A stretch of DNA of 21,357 bases from Cyclospora cayetanensis (taxonomy: Eukaryota; Apicomplexa; Conoidasida; Eucoccidiorida; Eimeriidae). Made by a program: the position numbers and the translations under genes. The stretch spans positions 1-21,357 of the forward strand of contig NW_020312275.1 in NCBI RefSeq assembly GCF_002999335.1, in the 5' to 3' direction. Shown here piece after piece: positions 12,201 to 21,357 of this stretch; the first letter of the stretch is position 1, and each line of letters starts with the position of its first letter. The notes beneath the pieces are model-generated. The model searched no databases. It saw only the letters and a program-made list of their open reading frames with translations, and was not told the origin of the DNA.

Positions 12201-12589
12201 AGAGCTTTGCAGTGCTGGAGGGCGGCTGCTGAAGTGAGGCTCGGGATAGGGACGCGCGCTTCGGCTTCAGGAATGACGTGTAGCGCTCAGAAGGCGGTTG
12301 TGGTAAAGCTACCGCCTCCGCCATCGACATGAGAGTAGCCCGTTGGGCAAGGGCATCGTATGCCTGATTTGCTGCAGTTGCTGAATATGTTCAGGAGGTG
12401 AGGTCACGTGCCTCCAGCGAACCCCTCTCCCAGCATCGTTGGCAGGTCACACCAGTGGCGGTTCATATCTCCACGCAGCGTATCCGACCGGAAATACCAT
12501 ATCTGATATCTGCTAAGCCAGCCTAGCCTCGCAATAAAGTCACACGGAAGAGGCCCTACCAGGTATTCGTCCTAAAATAATATGCTTCA

Positions 12590-13099
12590 CCACCTATATG
12601 GCCGCGTAACAGTAAGATTTATTTGTGAGCTTTGCCTGCTAGCCGGGTTACAGCCACTCTCGTGACATTGGAAGCCGACATCCAGAACCAGGCGCTGCAC
12701 CAGTGCCGGGCTAATCAGGCGTCTGGATACTCCCTTGTGTGGCAGTGCTTCATACTTGTGCTCCACTATGCCGAGAAACAACTCTGCTGAGCTCCCAGTG
12801 ACATACAGTAGCTCACAAGCTTCAATGACGTTTCCAAGCCGCCGTCTGCTCTTCCTCACCCTCGAATACTGTATAGCGATCCCCATTAACACGACTGCCT
12901 GCTTTGGTCTCTGATATACTTCCATGTATGCGTTGATCGCCCTTAGTCCTCTATGGCCAACCTTCAGCTCATCATACTCCAGTGAACACAATATAGTTTG
13001 ACATTCCAATAATATTTCTGCTTTGGTCTGCCTGGTGTTTCTCTGTCTATCCTCTGGGGACAAAGACGTTGCCTTCAGTCTGGTAAGACTAAGGTGGTG
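12590..13099 (-). CDS. Hypothetical open exon-like frame, 170 codons (uncertain)
   Basis: This - strand frame is open for 170 codons from just after a TAA (13102-13100) to a TGA (12589-12587). Its translation has a mixed, helix-like composition: an acidic and basic first part, then alternating Leu/Val/Ile and Glu/Lys/Arg. It has no signal peptide, no membrane segment and no family motif I recognise. The first in-frame ATG is at 12925-12923, leaving only 112 codons, so a full-length reading would need an upstream exon. A CAG that could act as a 3' splice site after a pyrimidine-rich stretch lies at about 13083-13085. Purines make up about 59% of first codon positions, a weak coding sign. Two further - frames lie upstream (13335-13754 and 13955-14392). 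It could be the last exon of a spliced gene, a relic, or chance. Confidence 0.28.
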
Positions 13100-13334
13100 T
13101 TAGGTTTCGTGGTGCCCGAACATATTAATCCACGCGGAGCATGGTTGCTCCTAGTACTTGTGTCTCCCATCACTTCAGTGCTCGACAATTTGAAGGCTTT
13201 TGTTTTTCGTTTGCGCTGAATGGTGCCCTGAAGAGTGGCTCTTTCCTAAATGGCTCACGCCCTGGTGTCTCTGAGCACTCGGCCTCATCGTAGTCCTTAC
13301 CTCTATGATTTCCGCACAACTCCCCTAACATCCG

Positions 13335-13754
13335 CTAAACGCAATTCCGCAGTGACCAGTCTTTTCCAAAGTGTCCTGTATTATTGCGTAACAGAGGCCT
13401 TATCGGCCCTTTCTCGTCGATCCTCCTCGGTCGAGGCTTGCCTGCCTCTCTCGCTCTAAATTTCAGCGTTGTGTCGTTGGGAACTCGCTCGTCATTTACG
13501 GGTCCCCCTGTTGACTCTGGCGTCGCGCATCTCCTATGTGATGACAGTATCTGCGGCACTCTGCGCATAACTGGTCCCAAGGGTCTTTGAGCTTCAAAAC
13601 GTAGCTGCAGCGTCCTTTCAATCAAGGATCGCTGTGTGTCGTTCATTTTGTGTTTCGTCTGGCAGGCTGGCTCAGTATTTTCCCAAGGGATCTTCGGACT
13701 GTGACACAATGCCCTGGTAAACAATCTGTAACAGCTCCACAAAGCATTCATCAT
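13335..13754 (-). CDS. Hypothetical open frame, possible middle exon (uncertain)
   Basis: This - strand frame of 139 codons begins with two consecutive ATG codons at 13754-13749. The product would be basic, rich in Arg and Pro in its second half, with no membrane segment and no known motif. It lies between two other - frames, roughly 200 bases from one and 235 from the other, spacings that would suit introns. The AG upstream of the ATGs lacks a good pyrimidine tract, so splicing from the frame above is not convincing. The opposite strand also carries open frames (13250-13459, 13384-13590), which lowers confidence. Confidence 0.15.
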   Translation of the reverse strand: MMNALWSCYRLFTRALCHSPKIPWENTEPACQTKHKMNDTQRSLIERTLQLRFEAQRPLGPVMRRVPQILSSHRRCATPESTGGPVNDERVPNDTTLKFRAREAGKPRPRRIDEKGPIRPLLRNNTGHFGKDWSLRNCV

Positions 13755-13954
13755 TATCTATCTTGTTTTAGGCAAGTTTAACCCTCATTTCTCGTCTATT
13801 CCTGCGAAAGCGCCTCAAGATGCGTTTTCCTAGGGGAACTTTTCAATCCTGCATGTTTGCCCCGGTATACCCAGGACTAGCCAATAGTGCAACGCAAGAC
13901 GCTTTATGTGCTTTCATCGCCCCACTGAGTAACTTTGGTTTCTCCCTCTAGAAG

Positions 13955-14392
13955 CTATGTCTCTACCATGTTCAAGAAATCCTGCATACCACCTCCGTCT
14001 TCGTGTGCTAGAGACTGACAAGGGAATAGATTCATTGGATTTGCTCTCATCTCAACGAATTGCCTCTGTAGACCCGCTACCTCCACCCGTGAGTGGGCAA
14101 TAACTTTTAATTGATTCTGTTTAAAGCATGCAATGTAATCAGATAAGAGTAGACGCCGGTTCTCCAGCGGTGTGAACGTTAAACAAGAAAACTTTGTTAG
14201 CTTATTTGAACGGCTTAATATCGTCCCTCTACATTTTTGTGAAGCTCTTGCTGACTCTTTCAGCGGCGTGGTAATGGACAATACAAAAGTGCTGCCTCTT
14301 CCTATGGCCACTGTGATCAAGAGTCTACAGCCCCAGAGGCAGAGGGTAAAGTAGAGATACGAGATGCGATAGCGCGCGCTGTAACAACGCAC
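13955..14392 (-). CDS. Hypothetical open frame, possible first or internal exon (uncertain)
   Basis: This - strand frame of 145 codons follows a TGA and begins at GTG. The first internal ATG codons are near its end, so it could be coding only as an internal exon or with an unusual start. Residues about 11-30 are hydrophobic and aromatic; the rest is soluble in character. A pyrimidine-rich run ending in TGTAG (about 14326-14355, read on -) resembles a 3' splice site, and GTATGC and GTAGAG sequences near the end resemble 5' splice sites. A shorter + frame (14172-14354) covers part of it. No family is recognised. GCATGCA lies within it at 14126-14132. Confidence 0.17.
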   Translation of the reverse strand: MRCYSARYRISYLYFTLCLWGCRLLITVAIGRGSTFVLSITTPLKESARASQKCRGTILSRSNKLTKFSCLTFTPLENRRLLLSDYIACFKQNQLKVIAHSRVEVAGLQRQFVEMRANPMNLFPCQSLAHEDGGGMQDFLNMVET

Positions 14393-17300
14393 TCAAAATC
14401 GTGCAGTCCAGGCCCATTAAGCCAAAAAGGATCGATCACAACAGAGTCTTGATACGTAGTGTCCAGTTCTACTCACTACCTGCCAAACACGGCAAGACGT
14501 CTTGAAGACGGCCTCGAAAATCGAAGGTTGCAGGCAACCTCTCTTCAAGCGTCCGGTCACGACAGAGTATCAAAGATTGAACTGCACTGTATTACTGCAG
14601 TAGCAGCGCAAAACCACTCGTCATGCACGTGAGACCTTAGAACTGAAAACCAGATCTTTGTGCTCTCCAAAACCAACCACCAGCTCTTCACATATATCCC
14701 CTTATATCTAGTTTAAAATTCTCAAGGCCAGCACCCGCTTCTACCGCTGACTAACTTATCAACTTTTACCAATCAATGCATTGGATATGATAACAATTTT
14801 GTGACGAACCTGGAAGCAGATTAGAAGAGACTTAGTTGTGAATGCTGCCACAGCGCAGTCACCGGGCACTAAGGGGAATTTTTGAGTGTTCATTTATCTT
14901 TGTTACTGTATTTTGGAAACCGAAAACATATACTCATTACCCTAGGGCACGTTACGTTAATGTTGTACTAGAGAGGGCTGCAGTGCATGGAAAGAGCCAC
15001 CAGTTTCGGCAAGGCCGCTTGATTTCCTCGTCATGAAACTTCTGCATTTGCTTGCGCTTCCCATCCCTGTATTGTTGACCACATTATACCTGCCTCGTCC
15101 GTTCCTACCGATGTTGGTAGGTGCACTTGTTGCTCATGATGCGCCCATTCCAATCAGGCATTTCTACATTTATAGAAGCATTTAGGGACTGTCACGCATG
15201 CACAGCAAAGGCAATCGCTTGTTGATCTACGCTTTTAAAACTCACTGAGCCGGCCATGGACCACTGTTTGCAGTTTCAGATAGGCGCGGTGCTGGTACAT
15301 TGATCAGGAATTACATAATTGTTCTGTGGGGTTCTGAAGCGGATTAGTCGTGCAGGTGAGCGCTGTATAATATGATCTATTGCAATACAACGAAACAAGG
15401 TCTGCGGTGTGTTTCTGGTATACGAAAATGTTTAGGACACAGTTGCGTGAGTATGAAAATCACAAAGTTACATCGAACCACTATGACTCAGGGACAATGC
15501 ACCACATTAAGGCAACATGTGAACGCACTCACTGTGCCCACAGCACTTTCAAATGTGGAGGTCGCGTATTCGCCAATATAAAGGAAGGGCTCCTCAACTA
15601 CCCCTAAAATTAACTGTTGCCGATTCCACCTCCAAGGCGGCGAATACATTTCCTGCTGCCCCTGTAACAATCCATCGTGCCCCCTTATTACCACACAGAA
15701 AACGTGCATTTTTAGAGCACGCAGCATGAGATTGTTTATAATACTGATAATTTCTCCTTATTACATCAGAGACGCAAAATTAGAGAGCACAGCAGGCGTG
15801 GTCCTGACAAAAGCTTGTCTACTAAGTAAACAAATATGGTGCGCACAAGAATGTACATGCAATTTTCACTCTTGCGTTGAGGTGTGCAAAGCACTACTGA
15901 TAAGCAGACTTGCTGGTGTGCACACATCTATGCAAAGCGGGCTCTGCATCCAAGCAACACCTTCACAAGTTCGCACATTTAGTTCGCAGATACTGTAAAA
16001 CAAACAAGGTCATCCAGTGCACTTTTCATTCATTTTCCGCAGGCAAATAGATGATTGCATCATTTTTAGAAAATGTGATACCTGTATAATCAAGCAGCAC
16101 GCTTACAGATCCAGCCAATATACAGGCCATCAGCACGCAACATTTGCGGCTTTTAGAGAGGCCACAAAGCCTTCAGCGAACCTATGCTTAGCCTTTCCCA
16201 ATCGTGCTATCCTTCGAACATAACAACGCTATGCATTTTAACCGTAGGGTCTGATGCTCTCCGATATTACTGCTACAATGCATTTTGCCTAGAAGCTGAT
16301 TGTATACTTATCGGAACCGTGCATGGTGCGATCCCTATTTGGAGCCTTTTTTGTCAGTGGGGGTGGCGCTGACGGTTTGGGCAGAAAGTATGTTACGCTA
16401 CTGGGTCACTTAAAGGCTTTCATTCATTAGCCATTTGTCAGCAACGTTCCACACAAAATACTATATCCTCAACATGTGATTGACGCTGGAACAGTGCTGG
16501 AAGTTCACCAGCAACGCTAGGCGCACTTCTAACGTGCTGGAACATTAGCTTTGGTGCAAGCAATCATATTCACTTGCTCCTGAGTGTCATGAACATGCAA
16601 TTGGTCAAGTCCTCAAGCCTCAATAAGACCTGGAAATCAACAAGATGACTATATGCGTAACACGATGACAATGGCGGACACGTACATTACACCAGTGGAG
16701 GAGCCAATCAGGTGCGCTCGGCAACATGCTCACACGTTAGAGCAAATCAACAAGCGTATGGCCCTCTTGCGTCTCGACTCATAGATCCACAGCGTTGCGG
16801 CTTCACCGTGAGGCATGCAACATAACAAGCTATATTGCATTTTCTGAAGCGATCTTCTGCCAATTAATATTGTAATAGGTGTGTCATAGATAGAATGTGC
16901 ACAAAAGACATATCAATCTAAATTACAGCGGCTCGCAGTCTGTATTCTTGAAAAACCACTCTGTCGCATGAGCTGATCCGGCTAATCAGAAAAATGAATA
17001 ATAGAAGCCTCATTTAAGTGTCTTTTTGCAGAGGCTTATGCAAGCATAGTCTTAATCTTCCATTCTACGGGTAATGTGTCATTTCAGCAGATGTAAAGTA
17101 TTGAAACTACATAGAAGAGGTGATGCTGTATGAGCGGCACAGCAAGGACTGAAAGGTCCCCTAGTCTACTGACGTACGGGAGAACTACAAGCAAACACTT
17201 CACGAAATAATGCGTGTGGAACGCTTTCAAACGCCGTAAATCGCTTACAGGCCTTTGCAGATGCTACACGAACAATCCAAAACCACGTATCCGCACTGAG

Positions 17301-18261
17301 ATTGAGACGACTCTCCTCAAAGTATGAATAAACCTGGAGCTCGTTGGGGCCACAGGACATATGCAGCGAAAGCACATTGCCTGTTAAATGGTACGTAGGA
17401 GCGCACTGGTGCGCGAGCTGGATGTGGCACAACAGCTGAAGCCCTGCCCTTCGTAGAGCCAAGCGAATAATAGCGATAAGTTTCCAACCATCTTTTTCTG
17501 ATCTCTAGCTTTGAGTGAGAACAGGCGCTTAGCTTAAAAGGTTTCGGCATTCCACAATTGTGTTGTTGGCGCCAAAGCATGCACTGGAGAAAATCTTACA
17601 TCTAGTAGAAAAGCCTGCGAATCACCAGGTAGGATAGTATGCTTACCAAAAGTAGAAGAGCCCTGTAAAATTCTAGTCTAATCTCGGAAGATATGTTGAA
17701 CCTCGGTAGCACATGAACCTCTGCTGATGCAAGCAAAAATGTACAGGCCGTCCTATCTGTAATTACTTCATCACGAATGATTGATTGCACCAATGGCTGT
17801 CATAGCTCCACCGTCACAACATCACACATCACTACTGCTCTTGCTAACATCACATTTCCGCTCTGATCAATCGTTGCCTCAGTCCTCTCAAACTCACTTG
17901 GTCCAAATGACCCACTAGTGGACGAACTGTAAACTACTCAGGAAATCGGTGTTTTTTGCAAACTCGTCATCACCAGAAATTTACAGCACCGGCGAAATCT
18001 TTTCCTACAGTTCTTCTGCTGTCTGCTCCTACATTCACATTTCAAGATCTCGTTACTGCCCTACACTATAAGAGACTTGTACGCACCTACATTGCAACGC
18101 ATTACTGATGCTTTGAAGCAAGGCGTCATTGCTGAAGTTTGTCAAAGCCCCACCGGTGTTGCGCATAAGTGTAAACATAAGAGCCTCTTAGCTCAGTACG
18201 GCGAAACATGGTATGCATCTCGAGGCCCTGTATACATTTTGAGCACTCGTATGCGAGGAAT

Positions 18262-18281
18262 AACTGCATTTGCATGCAGTT
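18262..18281. repeat. 8-bp perfect hairpin containing TGCATGCA
   Basis: AACTGCAT (18262-18269), a TTGC loop (18270-18273) and ATGCAGTT (18274-18281) form a perfect stem. The octamer TGCATGCA at 18271-18278 overlaps the loop and right arm, so the site can be seen either as a binding palindrome or as a small hairpin. Confidence 0.5.
18271..18278. promoter_or_regulatory. TGCATGCA palindromic octamer
   Basis: This is the third full octamer. It lies about 0.4 kb upstream of the A+C-rich + frame whose first ATG is at 18706. Any regulatory link is speculative. Confidence 0.25.
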
Positions 18282-20703
18282 GGTCGCTCATACTAAAATA
18301 CTACAACACATGACACGAAATGACGCAAAAACTCTTCCCAGATATATGCATACAGTGTGAAGCAGTAGCTCACAAAACACAAAATTACTGGATTCGTATC
18401 CCGTTGCGTTTTGTTTTCGTAACAAGTCAAAGGATATTTATTCGAAGTAAGACTCCACCTGGACGGTACAAATATACATTCCTGCTACTAACATGTGTGC
18501 TAGATTCGATATGCCGATGACAGCCTCTCTGAGTCGTCTAAGAAAGGTATTCTAACTGGATACACTCGTTCCTGGCCATGCGATGTGTGGACGCGCACAC
18601 ACCTTCACCTTGAATCTAGGGCAGGCTCAGGTGTTTCGGGTGTAAGCTACAATCACATCAACGGTGCAACCACACCAATACACATCGAGTTTAGGGTCTC
18701 GATCTATGAAGTATGCACATACCAAACTTGTGGACTGGGAAACAACTGGGACTATCTTCAAACAAAAACCACAAAGCAAAGCTACGTCCGCAGGCACACC
18801 AGGCGTCTTCATGCCACATTCACGCATTCAACGCAAGGTCCAACCTCGGAAGAAAAATTCTAAATACAGCACAGATGTGGTGCACACGTCTGCACAAACG
18901 CACACCTGTCAGAAACAAGAAGACCAGCACCACCACTATCAACTGCGACACATCTACCACTTCGTGTTTTCTGCTGCACGCGGAAACCAACGAAGAAGAG
19001 CAAATCCTACAGGAACTAGAGGAAACGCTCTTGCACCATTGCACATATACTCCGAACCACAAACGCAGGCCGCAGTGGAGCCATACAACATCCATTACAC
19101 AATAGTTGCTGCCGCCTACCTGCACCAAAACCGTGCGTTGCAAGCGCAGCCTCACTCTGTAAATCGCCCCAACGCAGCCGCGCATGAGCAACAGCGCGAC
19201 ATGACCACATATCCCGCATCATAGCTAACAGAGAAATGTGAAAAAATGAAGCGGCTTCATGGTGCTCGAATCTTCCAGCCAGGTTTGGCGCTACAGTACA
19301 TGCTGATCTTGGCACGCGTGCATTGATCTTGCATATCACATTGACAGTTCCTCCCAATACGCTTTGCGGAGGGGCTACAATGTGGTCAGCATTTGACATT
19401 ATGCCAACCCAAGGCTGCTGGACACCAACAACGGAATCTCAAGTGGTGACAAATGCCTATGCATACAAAGTGTGACCCATGCCCAATTGGCTGCTACGAC
19501 GACTTTTCACGTAGGGTCCCTCACTCCACGACCCCGAATAGGCTTGAAGTTCAAACTATTCCTAAGAAGTTCTAGCCATCCTGCACCCATGCGTAATCAT
19601 GAGTTCGTGTACTTTTGCTGTTTCTGAAGAGATGTACATGAGGCCTGCGTGCGCTATGAGGCTTCAGATTGCCCACCGAGAATGAAACCTTCTGTCCAAA
19701 AGCGTCACTGGGTCAGAAGCAGCTAGTAGCAACAGCATTCGATAGCACCACGTTTATGTGTTACACAGATGCGCGCATGGGTTTAGCTCATGACCAGACG
19801 CAGTGCAAACAAAATGTCATCAGGATCCTGCACAAGCGACAGACTAGCCCACAGCAGGCCGTCCTGAGCTGTGCACAAGAAAAGCAACTTAAATAGGATG
19901 GGTAAAATGCACCCCAGCACAGCGATGATTTGTGATACTGTATTCCTGCACAGGAATTAGCCAAAGAATACCATGTTTCATGCTACACATCTTCTCGCAA
20001 CCCATCCCTTTGACGGTCGTCCGCTACATTAGTCTAAACATAACTACGCCAAATCATTTCTTGCAGGCTGAATACAGGTAGAAAAGCCGCTGACAGCAGC
20101 CGCAACTGCAGTGCACTTTGGACTTCTTTGAGTCCACCGGGGAGGAAGCACTTTTCTTACCCTCCAGCTAGACCGAAAACATGAAACGAAACCGCAGCAT
20201 ACAAGTGCAAGCAGATATTCACTACATCGTGACGAAGCCATAGCAATTAAAAGGCAAAAACGTATGCGTAGCCACTATAATGGCAACACATGCTGCTTAG
20301 ATCAGTCCCAAGAATGTAGTTACACACTTTGAGGACCTATGTTTACCGAAACACCTCATGCACCCTGCAAACGGTTCACAGCCCGCAAATCAATTCAGCG
20401 TGGACGCGCTAGCACTAGACAATGTGAGCATGCTAGAAGCCCTCGACTGCCAAAGAAAACGCGCATCGAGACTCCATACGCTGGAACCAAATGAGTACTG
20501 CTCCAAAAACGAGCCAGGGAACAATATCCCACATCTAATAAAGCACCAATCCTCTAGCCTCCATACGCCCATATCAAATGCAATGTATGGTGAGGCTATT
20601 ATTTCTCTGAGCACATCCAATACAAGACGACACCAGCGCAGATTTACTTAGATGCACCGCACCCTTTAGTGGATATCACAGACACCGCCTGCTCAGCAGC
20701 ATC

Positions 20704-21021
20704 CTATCGGAATGCCATAATACACACTAACGGCTGCCTGGTTGAACCGACAAGCCGGGAGCACACATCTGAGGTGACCATGGTGCCAAAGAACACCCAC
20801 GACACATTGGCTGCTAATCCACACACATTCCCATACCGCACATGGCTTGCACAACCCACTTTCTGAAATTCGCCAACGCAAACCGGCATTAGCAAGTGCG
20901 CACCATCAGCGCAATCTACGACAGCGAAACATGGAATAAGTACTGCCACTCGAAGATGTCCAGGGTCTCCTAAACAAGGATGCTCCTCGGTCCTCCAATT
21001 GTCGCTTTCAGCATCTGCCAT
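20704..21021 (-). CDS. Hypothetical Cys-rich small protein, 105 residues (uncertain)
   Basis: I do not recognise this frame. It begins at ATG (21021-21019) and ends at TAG, encoding 105 residues with eight cysteines spread along it, often preceded by Val or Pro, and an acidic N-terminus. There is no signal peptide; the middle is hydrophobic but broken by charged residues. G is more common at first codon positions (about 40%) than at second (about 28%), a weak coding-like periodicity, although this strand is G+T-rich overall. A shorter - frame (20390-20620) follows downstream and could be a further exon. Without homologues or transcripts it may be fortuitous. Confidence 0.2.
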   Translation of the reverse strand: MADAESDNWRTEEHPCLGDPGHLRVAVLIPCFAVVDCADGAHLLMPVCVGEFQKVGCASHVRYGNVCGLAANVSWVFFGTMVTSDVCSRLVGSTRQPLVCIMAFR

Positions 21022-21202
21022 TGAAACAAGTAGGTTCTAAACACGCATGTGAAACACACTTTGAGTGCAGTGTGCAGCCTACTCCTCAACGTGCGGCTGT
21101 ACACAACAATAGTGCTAGCCATCCTACTGCAGCACAGACGCTAGGTGCTGCCCTGAGCCTACATGCATTAGCTACAGGAACAGCACATTCTATACCCCAC
21201 AC

Positions 21203-21216
21203 CTTTGCATGCAAAG
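21203..21216. repeat. 14-base perfect palindrome CTTTGCATGCAAAG
   Basis: This is the longest gapless perfect palindrome I found in the window. It is centred on the fourth TGCATGCA octamer (21206-21213) with three matching bases on each side. The symmetry would suit a dimeric DNA-binding factor. No supportable gene start is adjacent; the candidate - frame beginning at 21021 would have it about 180 bases upstream of its ATG. Confidence 0.45.
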
Positions 21217-21357
21217 AGCGCACTGCCTGAGTCATGCAGCGTGCAAATGTTTACCAGCCTCCAGATCGATTCCGCATCAGAGCCACGCCAAGTGCTAGCC
21301 AATGTGCCCGTGCTAGAACCATTCTAGTCTTGTGGGCCAACCAGCAAGGTGATTTCA

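Larger units (their letters stand above)
8640..12500. other. GC- and CpG-rich island with broken frames
   Basis: Sampled 60-base lines here reach 55-68% GC (8941, 9001, 10501, 11221, 12001, 12241), against about 28-42% in many lines of the flanking spacer. CG dinucleotides are frequent. Two AT-richer stretches (about 9900 and 11520) interrupt it. Such composition would suit coding DNA, yet the longest frame is a 109-codon one on - at 9963-10292 and none matches a family I know. On the - strand, frames of 76 codons (8662-8889), 73 codons (8838-9056) and 48 codons (9060-9203) adjoin or overlap. That could be a decayed gene with stops and frameshifts, but it is not beyond chance. Edges are approximate. 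Confidence 0.5.
14393..18580. other. AT-richer spacer, no supportable gene
   Basis: Only short frames occur here. The largest are a 98-codon frame on - (17166-17462) overlapped by an 87-codon frame (17317-17580), and a 90-codon ATG frame on + (15726-15998); none shows a recognisable domain. One sampled line near 16861 is only about 28% GC. A 12-base perfect palindrome, CAAGACGTCTTG, lies at 14493-14504. Three GCATGCA heptamers (15196, 16813, 17577) and one full octamer (18271) fall between 15.2 and 18.3 kb, the densest cluster of that motif in the window. Confidence 0.55.
18580..21357. other. Strand-asymmetric domain, A+C-rich on the + strand
   Basis: Sampled lines show strong skew: about 77% A+C in the line at 18901 and about 68% at 20821. 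Low T on + lowers stop density in its frames, and several overlapping open frames appear here on both strands: + 18664-19224, + 18713-19105, - 18820-19191 and - 19016-19399. The + 18664 frame is the longest in the window (186 codons, GTG start; 172 codons from its first ATG at 18706). Its product is rich in Gln, His, Thr and Pro and has no known motif. Because all these frames compete over the same DNA, none is preferred as a gene. Between 19225 and 20703 the main other frame is a 97-codon one on + (20358-20651), also without a motif. Confidence 0.55.

Noticed and set aside
14493..14504. 12-base palindrome CAAGACGTCTTG.
   Set aside because: It is noted in the spacer entry, but a single 12-base palindrome is only mildly unusual in 21 kb and has no context.
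6365..18696. Isolated telomere-like heptamers: TTTAGGG at 6365, 15181 and 18690, and CCCTAAA at 15602.
   Set aside because: Four single copies are close to the roughly 2.6 expected by chance; there is no tandem array, so they are not interstitial telomeres.
18664..19399. Four overlapping long frames on both strands (186, 130, 123 and 127 codons).
   Set aside because: They compete for the same DNA, and the strand skew explains the low stop frequency; none has a recognisable domain.

Overview
This window is the left end of a eukaryotic chromosome followed by about 21 kb of subtelomeric DNA that is mostly non-coding. It opens inside a TTTAGGG-type telomere: the C-rich AAACCCT strand reads rightward from base 1, the correct orientation for a left end. 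This telomere type occurs in plants, green algae, some stramenopiles and dinoflagellates, and coccidian apicomplexans. Two things favour a coccidian (Toxoplasma/Neospora/Hammondia-like), though neither proves it. The palindromic motif TGCATGC(A), known as an ApiAP2-type and coccidian promoter motif, is clearly over-represented. Base composition also alternates between AT-richer spacer and a GC/CpG-rich block. No gene was recognised by family, so the organism call is an inference of moderate-to-low confidence.

Layout. 1-169: telomere repeats, with variant units near the inner edge. 170-3904: spacer of moderate-to-low GC without a supportable gene. 3905-3966: an uninterrupted (AC)31 microsatellite. 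3967-8130: more spacer. 8131-8649: an ATG-started 172-codon frame on +, whose predicted product has two CxxC pairs and a C-terminal hydrophobic segment. It ends inside a perfect 9-bp hairpin (8643-8665). About 8640-12500: a GC- and CpG-rich island that looks like genic DNA but holds only short, broken frames. 12590-14392: three fairly long open frames in a row on the - strand, the best candidate for a multi-exon gene or its remnant. 14393-18580: AT-richer spacer. 18580-21357: strand-asymmetric DNA (A+C-rich on +) with several overlapping open frames caused mainly by low stop density, plus a Cys-rich 105-codon ATG frame on - (20704-21021).

The longest stop-to-stop frames here (about 158-186 codons) are close to what a random 21-kb sequence of this composition gives, so every coding call is low confidence. 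No tRNA, rRNA, CRISPR, transposase, reverse transcriptase or terminal-repeat element was seen. The most defensible results are the telomere, the microsatellite, the TGCATGC(A) enrichment, the perfect palindromes, and the sharp compositional domains. I did not find a convincing new multi-gene system.
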